Of a stretch of DNA of 51,314 bases, positions 7,472-16,689 are shown piece by piece; position 1 is the first letter of the stretch, and the number at the start of each line of letters is the position of its first letter. The position numbers were made by a program, and so were the translations under genes. Source of the stretch: CAZPMC01 sp964587755 (GTDB taxonomy: Bacteria; Bacillota; Clostridia; Acetivibrionales; DTU013); the NCBI GenBank assembly GCA_964587755.1, contig CAZPMC010000013.1:1-51314 (forward strand), given 5' to 3'. The notes beneath the pieces are model-generated. The model ran no database searches. It saw only the letters and a list, made by a program, of their open reading frames with translations, and was not told where the DNA came from.

Positions 7472-8344
7472 ATGAGTTTACGAAAATATACTATTATTGG
7501 TGGGGATCTAAGAAATTTAAAATTAGCAGAGTCAATTTATGATGATGGCAATCAAGTAAATATATATGGCTTCAGTCAATCAGATTTTGAAACGAAGCTT
7601 GTTGAGAATAGGGATTTAGAAGCAGCTATTGATGATTCTGAAATTGTCATTGGACCCTTACCCTGTTCAAATGATGGTGAGACTTTGAATACTCCGTTTC
7701 ATAATGAAAAAATACATATGAATGAAATTTTCAAGATCATGAAGAAAAACCAACTGTTTGTTGCAGGGTTAATAAACGAAAAGATATTAAATATGGCCAA
7801 GGCCTATAATGTATATGCTATTGATATATGGAAGCGCGAAGAAATTGTTGTTTTAAATGCAATTCCTACAGCTGAGGGTGCCATTCAAATTGCAATGGAG
7901 GAGCTTCCTATAACAATAAATGGAAGTAAGGTTATGGTTTTAGGTTATGGAAGAGTTGGCAAGGTGTTATCAAGAATGCTTTCAGCCCTGGGAGCCGATG
8001 TGTACGTAGAAGCACGCAAATATTCGGATATTGCATGGATAAAGGCCAATGGATTAAAACCTGTGTATATAAATGAATTCAAAAAACATCTTGGTGAAAT
8101 GGTTGTTGTTTTTAATACCATACCAAGTAAAATTCTCGACTCTTCAGCTCTTGAATGTATCGGACCCAACTGTCTCATTATAGACTTGGCATCAAAGCCC
8201 GGAGGCGTTGATTTTGAAAGAGCAAAGGAGCTGGGGTTGAAAGTGATTTGGGCATTGTCTTTGCCAGGGAAGGTGGCACCAGTTACTGCTGCTAACTTCA
8301 TGAAGCAAACGATATACAATATTATTGAGGAGTTGGGGGTGTAA
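7472..8344 (+). CDS. dpaA: Dipicolinate synthase subunit A
   Basis: A 290-residue protein. DpaA and DpaB together oxidise the dihydrodipicolinate-branch intermediate to dipicolinic acid, the Ca-chelating compound of the spore core. The N-terminal domain starts KYTIIGGDLRNLKLAE. A central Rossmann domain carries the dinucleotide-binding motif VLGYGRVGKVL (about residues 157-167), and the DLASKPGGVDF block typical of DpaA follows near residue 240. An AGGAGGG ribosome-binding site precedes the ATG. dpaB starts two bases after the stop. Confidence 0.95.
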   Translation: MSLRKYTIIGGDLRNLKLAESIYDDGNQVNIYGFSQSDFETKLVENRDLEAAIDDSEIVIGPLPCSNDGETLNTPFHNEKIHMNEIFKIMKKNQLFVAGLINEKILNMAKAYNVYAIDIWKREEIVVLNAIPTAEGAIQIAMEELPITINGSKVMVLGYGRVGKVLSRMLSALGADVYVEARKYSDIAWIKANGLKPVYINEFKKHLGEMVVVFNTIPSKILDSSALECIGPNCLIIDLASKPGGVDFERAKELGLKVIWALSLPGKVAPVTAANFMKQTIYNIIEELGV

Positions 8345-8346
8345 TA

Positions 8347-8925
8347 ATGCCATTAAAAGATATTAAAGTCGGCTTTGCATTTACCGGCTCGTTTTGCACT
8401 TTTTCAAAAGTATTTCCCGAGCTTGAGAAAATAGCTGCACAAGGAGCAGAGATTATACCGATTATATCTGAAGTGGTTGATAAGACAGATACCAGATTTG
8501 GGACATCAAAGTATTGGAAATTAAAATTAGAGGAGTTATCTTCTCATAATATTATAAAGACCATTGCTGAGGCGGAGCCTATCGGACCTCAGGCGCTGCT
8601 TGATATTCTTGTTGTTGCCCCCTGTACTGGAAACACACTTGGAAAGCTGGCAAACGGAATAACCGACACATCAGTCACCATGGCATGCAAAGCTCATTTG
8701 AGGAATGGCCGCCCGCTTGTACTTGCAATTGCCACAAATGACGGATTAGGAGCAAACGCAAAGAACATAGGGATGCTTTTAAACTCAAAGGGAATCTATT
8801 TTGTACCCTTTAATCAGGATGATCCCGTTAAAAAAAGCAAATCTGTAGTTGCGGATTTTCAGCTTCTGATTCCTGCTATTGAAAATGCGTTGGAAGGCAA
8901 ACAGCTACAGCCTGTTTTGTGTTAA
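8347..8925 (+). CDS. dpaB: Dipicolinate synthase subunit B
   Basis: A 192-residue flavoprotein of the DpaB/UbiX-like fold. It begins with KVGFAFTGSFCTFSKV, where the TGS loop binds flavin phosphate. It also carries the conserved DILVVAPCTGNTLGKLANGITDT block and the LAIATNDGLGANAKNIG block. It acts with DpaA in the mother cell to make dipicolinate. The start overlaps the end of the dpaA ribosome-binding context (GGGGGTG upstream), so the pair is translationally close. In Bacillus, asd and dapA follow; here a cysteine desulfurase does. Confidence 0.95.
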   Translation: MPLKDIKVGFAFTGSFCTFSKVFPELEKIAAQGAEIIPIISEVVDKTDTRFGTSKYWKLKLEELSSHNIIKTIAEAEPIGPQALLDILVVAPCTGNTLGKLANGITDTSVTMACKAHLRNGRPLVLAIATNDGLGANAKNIGMLLNSKGIYFVPFNQDDPVKKSKSVVADFQLLIPAIENALEGKQLQPVLC

Positions 8926-8934
8926 AGAATAAGC

Positions 8935-10086
8935 ATGATATATCTAGATAATGCGGCCACTTCATTTCCAAAACCAAGCTGTGTTTCGGAAGAAATGGAC
9001 AGGTGCATGCGTGAATACTGTGCAAATCCGGGCAGGGGTGCCCATGGGTTATCGGCGAAAGCGGGAATGGCTGTAATTAAAGCCAGAAATACAATATGCG
9101 GGTTGTTTAATATGGCTGATCCCATGAGGTTGTGCTTTACCAAGAATGCAACAGAGGCTTTAAATATTGCAATAAAAGGAATGGCAACGCCTGGCTGTCA
9201 CATTATAACTACAGTAATGGAGCATAACTCAGTGATGCGCCCCCTAAAGACTCTCGAAAGGGATTTGGGTGTTGAGCTTTCAATTGTTGCCGGCAACAGC
9301 CTTGGGGAAATTGATCCTTATGATATTAAGAAGGAATTAAAAAGTAATACAAGTCTTATTGTCTCGACACTATCTTCAAATGTTAATGGAATTATTATGC
9401 CTATAGAGGAAATCGGTTACATTGCCCGTGAGGCCGGTGTTGTTTTCCTGGTTGATGCATCTCAAGGTGCAGGGTCTCTTTCTGTAGATGTGGAAAAGCA
9501 AAATATAGATATGCTGGCTATACCGGGGCATAAAGGTCTTTTGGGGCCACAGGGAACAGGCTGCCTTTATGTAAGAAGCGGTATCCGGCTTAAGCCACTT
9601 ATGGAGGGTGGAACAGGTAGTAATTCAGAGTATTTGCTTCAACCCGAACAGATGCCTGATTTGCTTGAAAGCGGTACACTAAACACCCCAGGCATTGTTG
9701 GTTTGGGGTGTGGTGCAGGGTTTGTAGCTGAAAAAGGTGCAGATGAAATCAATAAGTATAAGTATAAGCTTACAAAGCTTTTGATAGAAGGACTCGACGA
9801 TATAGGCAATGTAATTCACTATAGTGTTAATGACATAAAAAGAAATTCAGGGATTGCAGCGATTAATTTGGGTGATATGGATTCGACGGAATTAAGCTAT
9901 ATTTTGGATTCTGAGTACGGCATTTGTACCAGGGCAGGGCTGCATTGCTCACCTGGTGCACACAGAACACTTGGGACATCAAACAGGGGCATTGTCCGTT
10001 TTAGTGCAGGATGTTTTAATACAGTTTCAGAAATACTCTATACCATAAAGGCAGTCGAAAATATCTCGGCAAAAATGAAATCTTAA
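8935..10086 (+). CDS. Cysteine desulfurase-family PLP enzyme
   Basis: A 383-residue class V aminotransferase-fold protein. It begins IYLDNAATSFPKP and has the PLP lysine in PGHKGLLGPQG (K200). The persulfide-forming cysteine lies in RAGLHCSPGAHRTLG (C338). It matches the family often labelled 'cysteine desulfurase family protein' in clostridia, distinct from IscS/SufS by its shorter loops. It probably releases sulfur from cysteine, but the acceptor is unknown because no IscU/SufU-like scaffold is nearby. It starts nine bases after dpaB with a weak ribosome-binding site, so it may be coupled to dpaAB. Confidence 0.85.
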   Translation: MIYLDNAATSFPKPSCVSEEMDRCMREYCANPGRGAHGLSAKAGMAVIKARNTICGLFNMADPMRLCFTKNATEALNIAIKGMATPGCHIITTVMEHNSVMRPLKTLERDLGVELSIVAGNSLGEIDPYDIKKELKSNTSLIVSTLSSNVNGIIMPIEEIGYIAREAGVVFLVDASQGAGSLSVDVEKQNIDMLAIPGHKGLLGPQGTGCLYVRSGIRLKPLMEGGTGSNSEYLLQPEQMPDLLESGTLNTPGIVGLGCGAGFVAEKGADEINKYKYKLTKLLIEGLDDIGNVIHYSVNDIKRNSGIAAINLGDMDSTELSYILDSEYGICTRAGLHCSPGAHRTLGTSNRGIVRFSAGCFNTVSEILYTIKAVENISAKMKS

Positions 10087-10204
10087 TTTCAGACATTATT
10101 AATTGAATGAGCGTATATATTAAATGATATGAAAACATTTGATGTTTTCAATAAAATGCATTATGCTTAAATTGGGTTTAAATAAAATGTATGAGGTGGT
10201 TTGT

Positions 10205-10369
10205 ATGAAAGATATAATAAAAACCGTGATTACAATAGCAGTGCTGATTGTGCTTGTATCGGCGGTATTAAAGCTGGTGGGCTTTGCACTGTCAATAATT
10301 CTGCCGGTTGCTATTCTAGCTTTTGTGGCGTATATTATTTACATTCTTATAACAGGCAAAAGGTCGTAA
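10205..10369 (+). CDS. Small two-helix membrane protein, unknown
   Basis: A 54-residue protein beginning MKDIIKTVITIAVLIVLVSA with two hydrophobic helices and a short basic tail (ITGKRS). The ATG at 10205 is preferred over upstream starts because GAGGTGG lies seven bases before it. No family is recognised. Confidence 0.6.
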   Translation: MKDIIKTVITIAVLIVLVSAVLKLVGFALSIILPVAILAFVAYIIYILITGKRS

Positions 10370-10394
10370 AAAGTACGTAATATATTAATTATAC

Positions 10395-10424
10395 TTTACA
10401 ACTCCGGGATTATTGTGCTATAAT
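10395..10424 (+). promoter_or_regulatory. Promoter for tRNA-Pro
   Basis: TTTACA (10395-10400) and TATAAT (10419-10424) are spaced 18 bases apart, 12 bases before the mature tRNA 5' end. Confidence 0.7.
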
Positions 10425-10436
10425 TCAAAATGCGCT

Positions 10437-10516
10437 GTCGGGGTGTAGCTCAGTTTGGCTAGAGTGCTTGCTTGGGGTGCAAGAGGTCGCCTGTTCAAGT
10501 CAGGTCACTCCGACCA
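10437..10516 (+). tRNA. tRNA-Pro (anticodon GGG)
   Basis: Full cloverleaf. The acceptor GTCGGGG pairs with CTCCGAC, the D-arm GCTC pairs with GAGT, and the anticodon stem CTTGC/GCAAG encloses loop TTGGGGT (anticodon GGG). The T-arm contains GTTCAAGT and CCA is encoded at 10514-10516. A strong terminator follows. Confidence 0.95.
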
Positions 10517-10525
10517 TTGAAAATG

Positions 10526-10560
10526 GCGGGTTTCAGAATTTCTGAATCCCGCTGTTTTTT
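10526..10560 (+). terminator. Terminator after tRNA-Pro
   Basis: GCGGGTTTCAG pairs with CTGAATCCCGC (one mismatch) around AATTT, then GT and six Ts. The roughly 200 bases that follow, up to the next gene, hold no convincing feature. Confidence 0.85.
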
Positions 10561-10760
10561 TAAAACTTACCAAATATGAACCAAATATTTTATTTTGCGA
10601 TTCATTCCTTTTGGAAACTAATAGCTTTAGCCTTACTTTTTCTAGGTGCCAAAATTCCTTTATTGTCTGGAATAGTGAATTAAGTTTTGAATACATTTTG
10701 AGTGTGGTACTGATTAATGTTACATTTATCAGGGTCAGTTGAAATGCATGGGAGGTTTAC

Positions 10761-11444
10761 ATGAAAAAGTTCATCTTAGGATTCGTCACTGGCGCAGTTT
10801 TATTTAGCTTTATATCAGTTTTTGTTGCAGAAAGGATTACTGATACAAAGAGTACAGATGATTTGATTAAAGTTGTTCGGGTAATCGATGGAGATACATT
10901 TGAAATAGACGGCGGACAAAAGGTGCGAATGATAGGAATTGATACACCCGAAAGCGTCCATCCCGATGCGGAAAGGAATACCGAGTTTGGGGAAATAGCT
11001 TCGAATTATTCAAAGAAGCTGCTGGAAGGGAAAATGGTAAGGCTTGAAAAGGATGTATCTGAAACAGACAGGTATGGACGGTTGCTTAGGTATGTATACC
11101 TGGAGGATAGTACATTTGTTAACGAGTTGCTTGTAAAGGAAGGCTATGCAAAGGCTTCTACTTATCCACCGGATGTAAAGCATGCTGATCTGTTTGTAGA
11201 AGCTGAAAGATATGCCAGACAGAACAATAAGGGACTATGGGCATATGCCGAAGAAGCAGCGTCTGAGCCTGTTCACAATACCACAGAAGAGTATTTATTT
11301 GTTGGAAGTGTCAGAGGAAGTAAATACCATATGCCAACATGCAGATACGCAAGTGAGATACAGAAAGAGGATTTGCTCATGTTCAAAGATAGTAAAGATG
11401 CCGAAGCAGCAGGATATGAGCCGTGTAAGGTTTGTAAGCCTTAG
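10761..11444 (+). CDS. Membrane-anchored thermonuclease with C-terminal Cys motif domain
   Basis: A 227-residue protein. Residues 1-25 are a signal anchor or signal peptide (KKFILGFVTGAVLFSFISVF). A staphylococcal-nuclease domain follows with VVRVIDGDTFEI, the catalytic RMIGIDTPES and DRYGRLLRYVYL motifs, and NNKGLW at its end, so it should be a Ca-dependent phosphodiesterase acting outside the membrane. The last ~45 residues (FVGSVRGSKYHMPTCRYA ... EPCKVCKP) form the small Cys-containing module often appended to bacterial thermonucleases, resembling the Ada metal-binding region. GGAGG lies eight bases before the ATG. Confidence 0.9.
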   Translation: MKKFILGFVTGAVLFSFISVFVAERITDTKSTDDLIKVVRVIDGDTFEIDGGQKVRMIGIDTPESVHPDAERNTEFGEIASNYSKKLLEGKMVRLEKDVSETDRYGRLLRYVYLEDSTFVNELLVKEGYAKASTYPPDVKHADLFVEAERYARQNNKGLWAYAEEAASEPVHNTTEEYLFVGSVRGSKYHMPTCRYASEIQKEDLLMFKDSKDAEAAGYEPCKVCKP

Positions 11445-11450
11445 AAAAAT

Positions 11451-11480
11451 GCAGGCACGGTTATCATTAACCGTGCCTGC
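11451..11480 (+). repeat. Perfect hairpin GCAGGCACGGTTA / TAACCGTGCCTGC
   Basis: A 13-pair perfect stem with a TCAT loop lies seven bases after the thermonuclease stop. No T run follows (TGCTAT), so it is a weak terminator candidate. It shares the ACGGTTA...TAACCGT core with other intergenic hairpins in the window. Confidence 0.7.
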
Positions 11481-11538
11481 TGCTATATGTGGAGTCAGTA
11501 CTAAAGTCTATATCAAAATCGGTAATAGCTAAAAGGAT

Positions 11539-11825
11539 TTACAGCTTCTCGATAAACCGCTGCAATATTGCGGCGCACTCGCAACGTTTAGTCATGCCGC
11601 GCGGGTCAAGGACGCCATTGCCTTTTCCCTGCAGCAAACCTTCAGCAACTGCCCATTTCACATACTCGAGAGCCCAGCTTGTGGGGCTGTCGGCAAACCC
11701 GGCAAGGTTGTCTCTTGCGCTTACATCGTAGTTTTTGTATGCTGCGTAGGCATAAAGTATCTTTGCCATCTGTTCCCGGGTGATGAAGTCCTCAGGCCCG
11801 AATTTATCTTTGGAGATTTCATATA
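11539..11825 (-). pseudogene. C-terminal remnant of an S-layer homology (SLH) domain protein
   Basis: The minus strand encodes about 95 residues ending with SLH repeats. It includes KFGPEDFITREQMAKILYAY (upstream of the first ATG, at 11769), NLAGFADSPTSWALEYVKWA and the final repeat VAEGLLQGKGNGVLDPRG...ILQRFIEKL. SLH domains tether exported proteins to cell-wall polymers and normally occur three to a protein at one end of a long polypeptide. No start, signal peptide or partner domain remains. The frame runs to about 11825, where it meets another gene fragment in the opposite orientation. Confidence 0.75.
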
Positions 11826-11906
11826 GGCAACATCTTTAAGAAAACAGGACTTGCCAACAGGCTGGAGCTGATAGCAGATTACAAGCTAAGTGACAAGATC
11901 ATCTGA
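11826..11906 (+). pseudogene. C-terminal remnant of a LuxR-type HTH regulator
   Basis: Twenty-six codons read GNIFKKTGLANRLELIADYK and then end LSDKII-stop. This is the end of a LuxR/FixJ HTH domain (compare RNVFSKYDVSSRVELISTLL in the intact regulator at 44775-46199). The rest of the gene is missing and the fragment abuts the SLH remnant. The join at about 11825 is probably an old deletion or rearrangement point. Confidence 0.6.
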
Positions 11907-11918
11907 CATGATTATTTT

Positions 11919-12149
11919 TTAAAGAGGTTTCCCATCATAATTATTATGTTTGTTTCTTACATATATAGTATTCAGATACTCTCCTTGGGAAGAGGCTACA
12001 ATCAATAGTCCACCTATGCCAATAAGTAAATTACCTATCACATCCAATTCATCGCTGTTTAATGAAGCGATTGCAAAGAAGCTGACCAAAACAGCAAACA
12101 AGGTTAAGCCTTTAGGTGTAAATGAACTCAGAATTTTCACAAAAACCAC
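11919..12149 (-). CDS. Small membrane protein, unknown
   Basis: A 76-residue protein starting at GTG behind AGAGGGTGG. Two hydrophobic helices (LTLFAVLVSFFAIASL and NLLIGIGGLLIVAS) flank a short acidic loop, with a polar tail. The size and layout resemble small membrane proteins common in clostridia, with no assigned function. It is divergent from the gerA operon, with about 75 bases between them. Confidence 0.6.
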   Translation of the reverse strand: MVFVKILSSFTPKGLTLFAVLVSFFAIASLNSDELDVIGNLLIGIGGLLIVASSQGEYLNTIYVRNKHNNYDGKPL

Positions 12150-12225
12150 CCTCTCTGCTTATATTTTACTTAGTTGAAGATATAAATGTGAATACTATTA
12201 TAGGCTCGAATAATTAGGAAGGATA

Positions 12226-13993
12226 ATGGGGACCATAATATGGCATTTAGTTTCTGGATTGAAATCATTATTGAGGAGAATATTTGATTTGGCAAACATA
12301 AAGGACGCTATTCGAAAACTGATATTTTTTACAGAACCAAATAAAGCAGAGCGTTTCATATTGAAGGAGACACCTGGCGAGAAATCTAAGGGGCAGAAAA
12401 AGCAAAAGGCTTCAAACGACAGAATATTCCAAAAAGAGCTGGAAACCAAGGAAGCAGAAGAAGCAAAGGAGCCTGATCCATCTGATAAAATAGATAAGAA
12501 CATCAAAAAAAATCTCGAGAGGATGAAGGAGGTTTATAGTATACCGCTAAACAGCGATATCATCCTTCGGGAATTTGATATAAAATATAACGGAAAGCGA
12601 GTTTATTATATTTTTTGATGGAATGGTAAATGGTGAAACGATAAACGACTCCATTTTGAAGCCCCTTATGGTTTCATCCATGATGGAAATTAGTGATAGT
12701 TCAGAAAGTCTTGAAGGTTACATTGCAAGACAATTATTACCTCATTGTCAGGTAAAAACCGTGAAAGGTTACTCGAAAATTATAGATGCCATTAATTTCG
12801 GAGGCTGTGGTGTATTTGCTGATGGCTTAAATGTAGGATTTTCGGCAGACGTTAAAGGATGGGATCATCGAGGAGTTGAAAGGCCTAACAATGAAATAGT
12901 AATCAGAGGTCCCCAGGAAGCGTTTAATGAGCTTCTAAGAACAAACACGGCACAGATACGTAAAAGACTTAAAGATGAAAAATTGATTGCTGAGGACGTC
13001 TTAATTGGGAAAATAAGCAAGACACCTTGCTCTATACTTTATATTAAGGATATTACAAATGAAAAGCTGGTGGCAGAGGTCAGACGCAGAATAAGGAATA
13101 TACATGTGGATTATATGCTTGATTCGGGTATACTGGAGCAGTTGATCGAGGACAGCACAATTTTCCCCTCGCCGCAGATAATTTCGACCGAAAGACCTGA
13201 CTATGTTTGCGAATTATTAACTAACGGCAGGGTCGCTATTTTAGTTAACGGTTCGCCAAACGTGTTGGTAGTGCCTGCCACAGTATTCGAGCTGATGCAC
13301 TCGGCAGAGGATACATATTCCAGATATCCTTATGTGAATCTTATAAGGGGTATAAGGATGATAGCACTATTCTTTGCACTTTTGCTGCCGGCATTGTATT
13401 TGGCTATTACAAGCTATCATCATGAAATGATTCCAACAGATTTATTAATAGCAATAGAAGCTTCAAGAGAAAAGGTACCATTCCCGACAATAGTCGAAAT
13501 ACTGCTAATGGAAATGTCATTTGAGCTTATCAGAGAAGCCGGAATCAGGGTTCCTGGACCTATCGGACCAACACTTGGAATCATAGGTGCCCTTATTCTG
13601 GGACAAGCAGCGGTAGCCGCAAACATTGTAAGCCCTATTTTAATAATAATAGTGGCAGTTACAGGTATCGGCTCCTTTGCAATTCCCAGCTACTCTCTTG
13701 GCTATACTATCAGAATAATGAGGTTTATATTTATTTTTTTAAGCGCAATGGCTGGCTTTTTAGGCATAACTGTCGGACTCTTTATTATAGGGGTTTGGTC
13801 AACAAGTCTTAAATCCTTTGGCGTGCCTTTCACAGCTCCTTTTGGTCCAAAAACATCAGATGACATACGAAATACAATATTCAGGGCACCGGAATGGAAG
13901 GATGAATACAGGCCTGATTATCTTAACCCTAAAAAAGTAAAGAAGCAGGCTAAATACAGTATGGCCTGGAAGACAAAAAGTAAGAGAAGGTAA
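12226..13993 (+). pseudogene. Spore germination protein GerA family, frameshifted
   Basis: Two frames together make one GerA/GerKA-type protein. The first (12226-12618) has a charged, variable N-terminus and ends REFDIKYNGKRVYYIF-stop. The second (from about 12617) continues FDGMVNGETINDSILKPLMV and holds the whole membrane part with the PRVPGPIGPTLG-like motif (here IRVPGPIGPTLGIIGALILG) and the C-terminal APFGPKTSDDI. Removing one T from the T6 run at 12611-12616 restores VYYIFDGMVNGE. Either the gene is genuinely broken or the run was miscalled. With the repair the product is about 588 residues, somewhat longer than most GerA subunits. GerA subunits form part of inner-membrane nutrient receptors. 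Confidence 0.85.
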
Positions 13994-13997
13994 TGGG

Positions 13998-15119
13998 GTG
14001 AATTTACAAATGCCATCAAATAACAAGGTGACTTTTGGCAAATGGGAAGCTGTTTCTTTGATATTAAATATGATGTGTACTAAAATCTTTCTTTTTTTTC
14101 CAAGGATGACAGTTGAAGTTGCAGGGACAGCAGGGTGGATAATGACTTTGTACAATTGTGCGCTGGCATTTATTATGTTAACTATTCTTATTGTGCTTTA
14201 TAAAAAATTTGAAGGTAAAGATATTTTGGATATTGCACAAATTGCAGGAGGAAGACCGTTAAAAATACTAACAGGCATTGTAATAGCATTTTATTCATAT
14301 ATTTACGGAGCAGAGGTTTTAAGGCAATTTTCTGAGGATATGAAGGTTGTCTCACTTCCCATAACACCTCTAAGCTTTATAATGATTTTGTTTTTAAGTG
14401 GGGTAATAGCCGGCTGTTTCTTCGGAATTGAAGCAATTATCAGATATCAATCAATAGTTGTACCTGTTATTGCTACAGGATATATTATAATACTTGCATC
14501 TATTATTCCTAAAATTGACATAACTAATATTACCCCTATTTTTGGAACCGGGCTTAATGACATTTTTGTCAGAGGGTTTTCCAGAGTATCTATCTTTTCA
14601 GAAATAGCCATTCTTTTCCTCATATCGCCGTATCTTGGAGGCTATAAAAATGTGCGGAGTATTGGGTATACGGCTATTGGGCTAAGCTCCGCATTTTTTA
14701 CATTAGGCTCTTTAATATATATATTGGTATTCCCTTATCCACAGAGCCTGGAGTCGTTTTTACCTATTTATCAAATGTCCAGGCTTATTGATTTGGGCAG
14801 ATTTTTCAGAAGAATTGAACCGGTTTTTGTCTTTATTTGGGCAATGGCAGCACTTGCAAACATTACTTCACTGTTTTATTTTACAGTGTATACATTTTCC
14901 AAGACCTTTGATATTAAGTACTTACGCCCATTAATTTTGCCCTTTGCTGTCATCATTCTTTCTATTACATTTATCCCGTCGGATATACATTCAGTTATCG
15001 AAATTACCAGAAATGTTTTTTCGAGAATTGCGTGGATTATGACTTTTGCATTCACAGGATTAATTTTACTTATTGCTCATTTTAGAAAAAGTAAAAATGA
15101 GGAGGGGAAAAGTAAGTGA
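13998..15119 (+). CDS. Spore germination protein GerB family (permease-like receptor subunit)
   Basis: A 373-residue integral membrane protein with about ten helices, GerAB/amino-acid-permease family. The motif near residues 10-40 (FGKWEAVSLILNMMCTKIFLFFP) corresponds to the family's first helices. The protein probably forms the ligand-binding subunit of a germinant receptor with the GerA and GerC proteins. It starts at GTG four bases after gerA and ends overlapping gerC, so the three subunits are one operon. The germinant cannot be predicted from sequence. Confidence 0.92.
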   Translation: MNLQMPSNNKVTFGKWEAVSLILNMMCTKIFLFFPRMTVEVAGTAGWIMTLYNCALAFIMLTILIVLYKKFEGKDILDIAQIAGGRPLKILTGIVIAFYSYIYGAEVLRQFSEDMKVVSLPITPLSFIMILFLSGVIAGCFFGIEAIIRYQSIVVPVIATGYIIILASIIPKIDITNITPIFGTGLNDIFVRGFSRVSIFSEIAILFLISPYLGGYKNVRSIGYTAIGLSSAFFTLGSLIYILVFPYPQSLESFLPIYQMSRLIDLGRFFRRIEPVFVFIWAMAALANITSLFYFTVYTFSKTFDIKYLRPLILPFAVIILSITFIPSDIHSVIEITRNVFSRIAWIMTFAFTGLILLIAHFRKSKNEEGKSK

Positions 15120-16390
15120 AGCGGACAATAACTTTTAAAAACATAGCTGTTTTATCCTTAATTTTTTTCCTCTTTCTTTTTATTACCGGCTGCTATGATC
15201 AACGTGAAATTGATGATCTGGCGTACCCGCTTGCAATGGGACTTGATGTAGGCGAAACAGATGTACTAAGAATGTCGCTTCAACTGGCAGCTCCTTTAAA
15301 AATAGGCGGGGGAGGCGGTGAAGGAGGAGATAGCGGGAATCAAGGTGAGAGCTCAACAGTAATAACTATAGACACCCCTTCAATATATTCAGGCTTAAAC
15401 TTAATAAATAATGTAGTAAGTAAAGAAATCAATATGTCACATACCAAAGTGCTGGTTATATCCAAAAAGTTAGCTGAGAGTGGCATTATACAATATATGC
15501 GTGCTATAAACAGAGGCAGAGAATTTCGACCTGATATATTTGTGATAGTTTCAAATGGACCCGCACATGAGTATTTAAAAAATGTAATGCCAATTCTGGA
15601 GAGTAATCCTGCAAAGTATTATGAATTGTTGCTTGGAAAGGATTTTTCACTATACTATCCCACAGTTAAAATTAGTGAGTTTTATAGTAAAATAGTATGT
15701 GATTATATTGAGCCTGTCGCTGTTTTCTCTGATATTGGCAAATATGAGTCAACAGATGATTTACCTAAGCTCGAAGATCAGACGAGCTCTTCATTTCTAG
15801 AATTCGAAGCAAACCTTAAAGCCGGTGATATACCAATTATCTCCGGCAAAAAAGAGAATGAAGTAATGGGAATGGCAGTATTTAGAAATGCAAAAATGGT
15901 TGGCTTAGCAAGCGGGGTTGATGCATCCGCTTATAAAATGTTAACCGGTGACTACAACTATTCATTTTGGACTATACCAGATCCACAAGCAGATGGGTCG
16001 TTTATTATGATGAATGTCACAGAAAGAAGCAAGCCAAAGGTAAAAGTAGATATTGATGGTGAAAATGTATTAATAAAAGTTTCTTTGGATTATGAGGGAG
16101 ATATTGTTTCTATTCAAAGTGGGTGCGATTATGAAGAACACCCTGAGATTATAGAGGAAGCTACAGAAAGGCAGGTAAAAGAAAACATCATTAAATTTTT
16201 AAAAAAGACAACCGATGAGTATGATTCTGATATTTGCGGCTTCGGAAGATATGTTAAGAGGAAGTTTCTTACTTTGGACAGCTGGAAGAGCTTTAATTGG
16301 GCTGAAAAGTATAAGAATACCATATTTGATATTGAGGTGGACTTTAATATAAGGCGTACCGGACTTATGGTCAGGTCAACCCGTCAATGA
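15116..16390 (+). CDS. Spore germination lipoprotein GerC family (Ger(x)C)
   Basis: A 424-residue protein. The signal peptide ends in the lipobox FITGC (C26), followed by YDQREIDDLAYPLAMGLD, typical of Ger(x)C proteins. A Gly/Ser-rich spacer lies near residues 60-80, then the GerAC domain runs to the C-terminus. The GTG start overlaps the gerB stop by four bases (GTGA). GerC is anchored to the outer face of the inner spore membrane and completes the receptor. The C-terminal WAEKYKNTIFDIEVDFNIRRTG segment is also family-typical. Confidence 0.92.
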   Translation: MKRTITFKNIAVLSLIFFLFLFITGCYDQREIDDLAYPLAMGLDVGETDVLRMSLQLAAPLKIGGGGGEGGDSGNQGESSTVITIDTPSIYSGLNLINNVVSKEINMSHTKVLVISKKLAESGIIQYMRAINRGREFRPDIFVIVSNGPAHEYLKNVMPILESNPAKYYELLLGKDFSLYYPTVKISEFYSKIVCDYIEPVAVFSDIGKYESTDDLPKLEDQTSSSFLEFEANLKAGDIPIISGKKENEVMGMAVFRNAKMVGLASGVDASAYKMLTGDYNYSFWTIPDPQADGSFIMMNVTERSKPKVKVDIDGENVLIKVSLDYEGDIVSIQSGCDYEEHPEIIEEATERQVKENIIKFLKKTTDEYDSDICGFGRYVKRKFLTLDSWKSFNWAEKYKNTIFDIEVDFNIRRTGLMVRSTRQ

Positions 16391-16433
16391 TTTGTAAAAA
16401 ATATACCGCAATTAAAATTTGGGAGAATGATGA

Positions 16434-16610
16434 ATGTCAAACGGAACTAAAATTCTTGTCATAATAATTGTTATAGTGGTATCGGTCAGAGCTATGAGCT
16501 ATGGAATATGGAATTGGAGAAGCAATAATAAATTAGGTGCCGTAGCAGTATTTTTAATAAGCTTGCTAACAATAGCATTGCCTATATATATGACCTTTTT
16601 TAAAGAGTAA
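16434..16610 (+). CDS. Small membrane protein at the end of the ger operon
   Basis: A 58-residue ORF starting MSNGTKILVIIIVIVVSVRA, with two hydrophobic helices (ILVIIIVIVVSV and AVAVFLISLLTIALPIYMTF). GGGAGA lies eight bases before the ATG, 43 bases after gerC, on the same strand. Small membrane subunits (GerD-like or 'fourth' subunits) are known in some germinant-receptor operons. This one could be such a subunit, but homology is not shown. Confidence 0.55.
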   Translation: MSNGTKILVIIIVIVVSVRAMSYGIWNWRSNNKLGAVAVFLISLLTIALPIYMTFFKE

Positions 16611-16689
16611 TTGTTCAATAGGTCAAGTAATGATATTATATGAGTAAATATATCGGGGGCAAGAGGCGTCCTGAATTGGGGGAATTACT

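Noticed and set aside
10505..10696. Minus-strand ORF of 63 codons
   Set aside because: It runs through the tRNA-Pro terminator and into the tRNA 3' end, with no ribosome-binding site.
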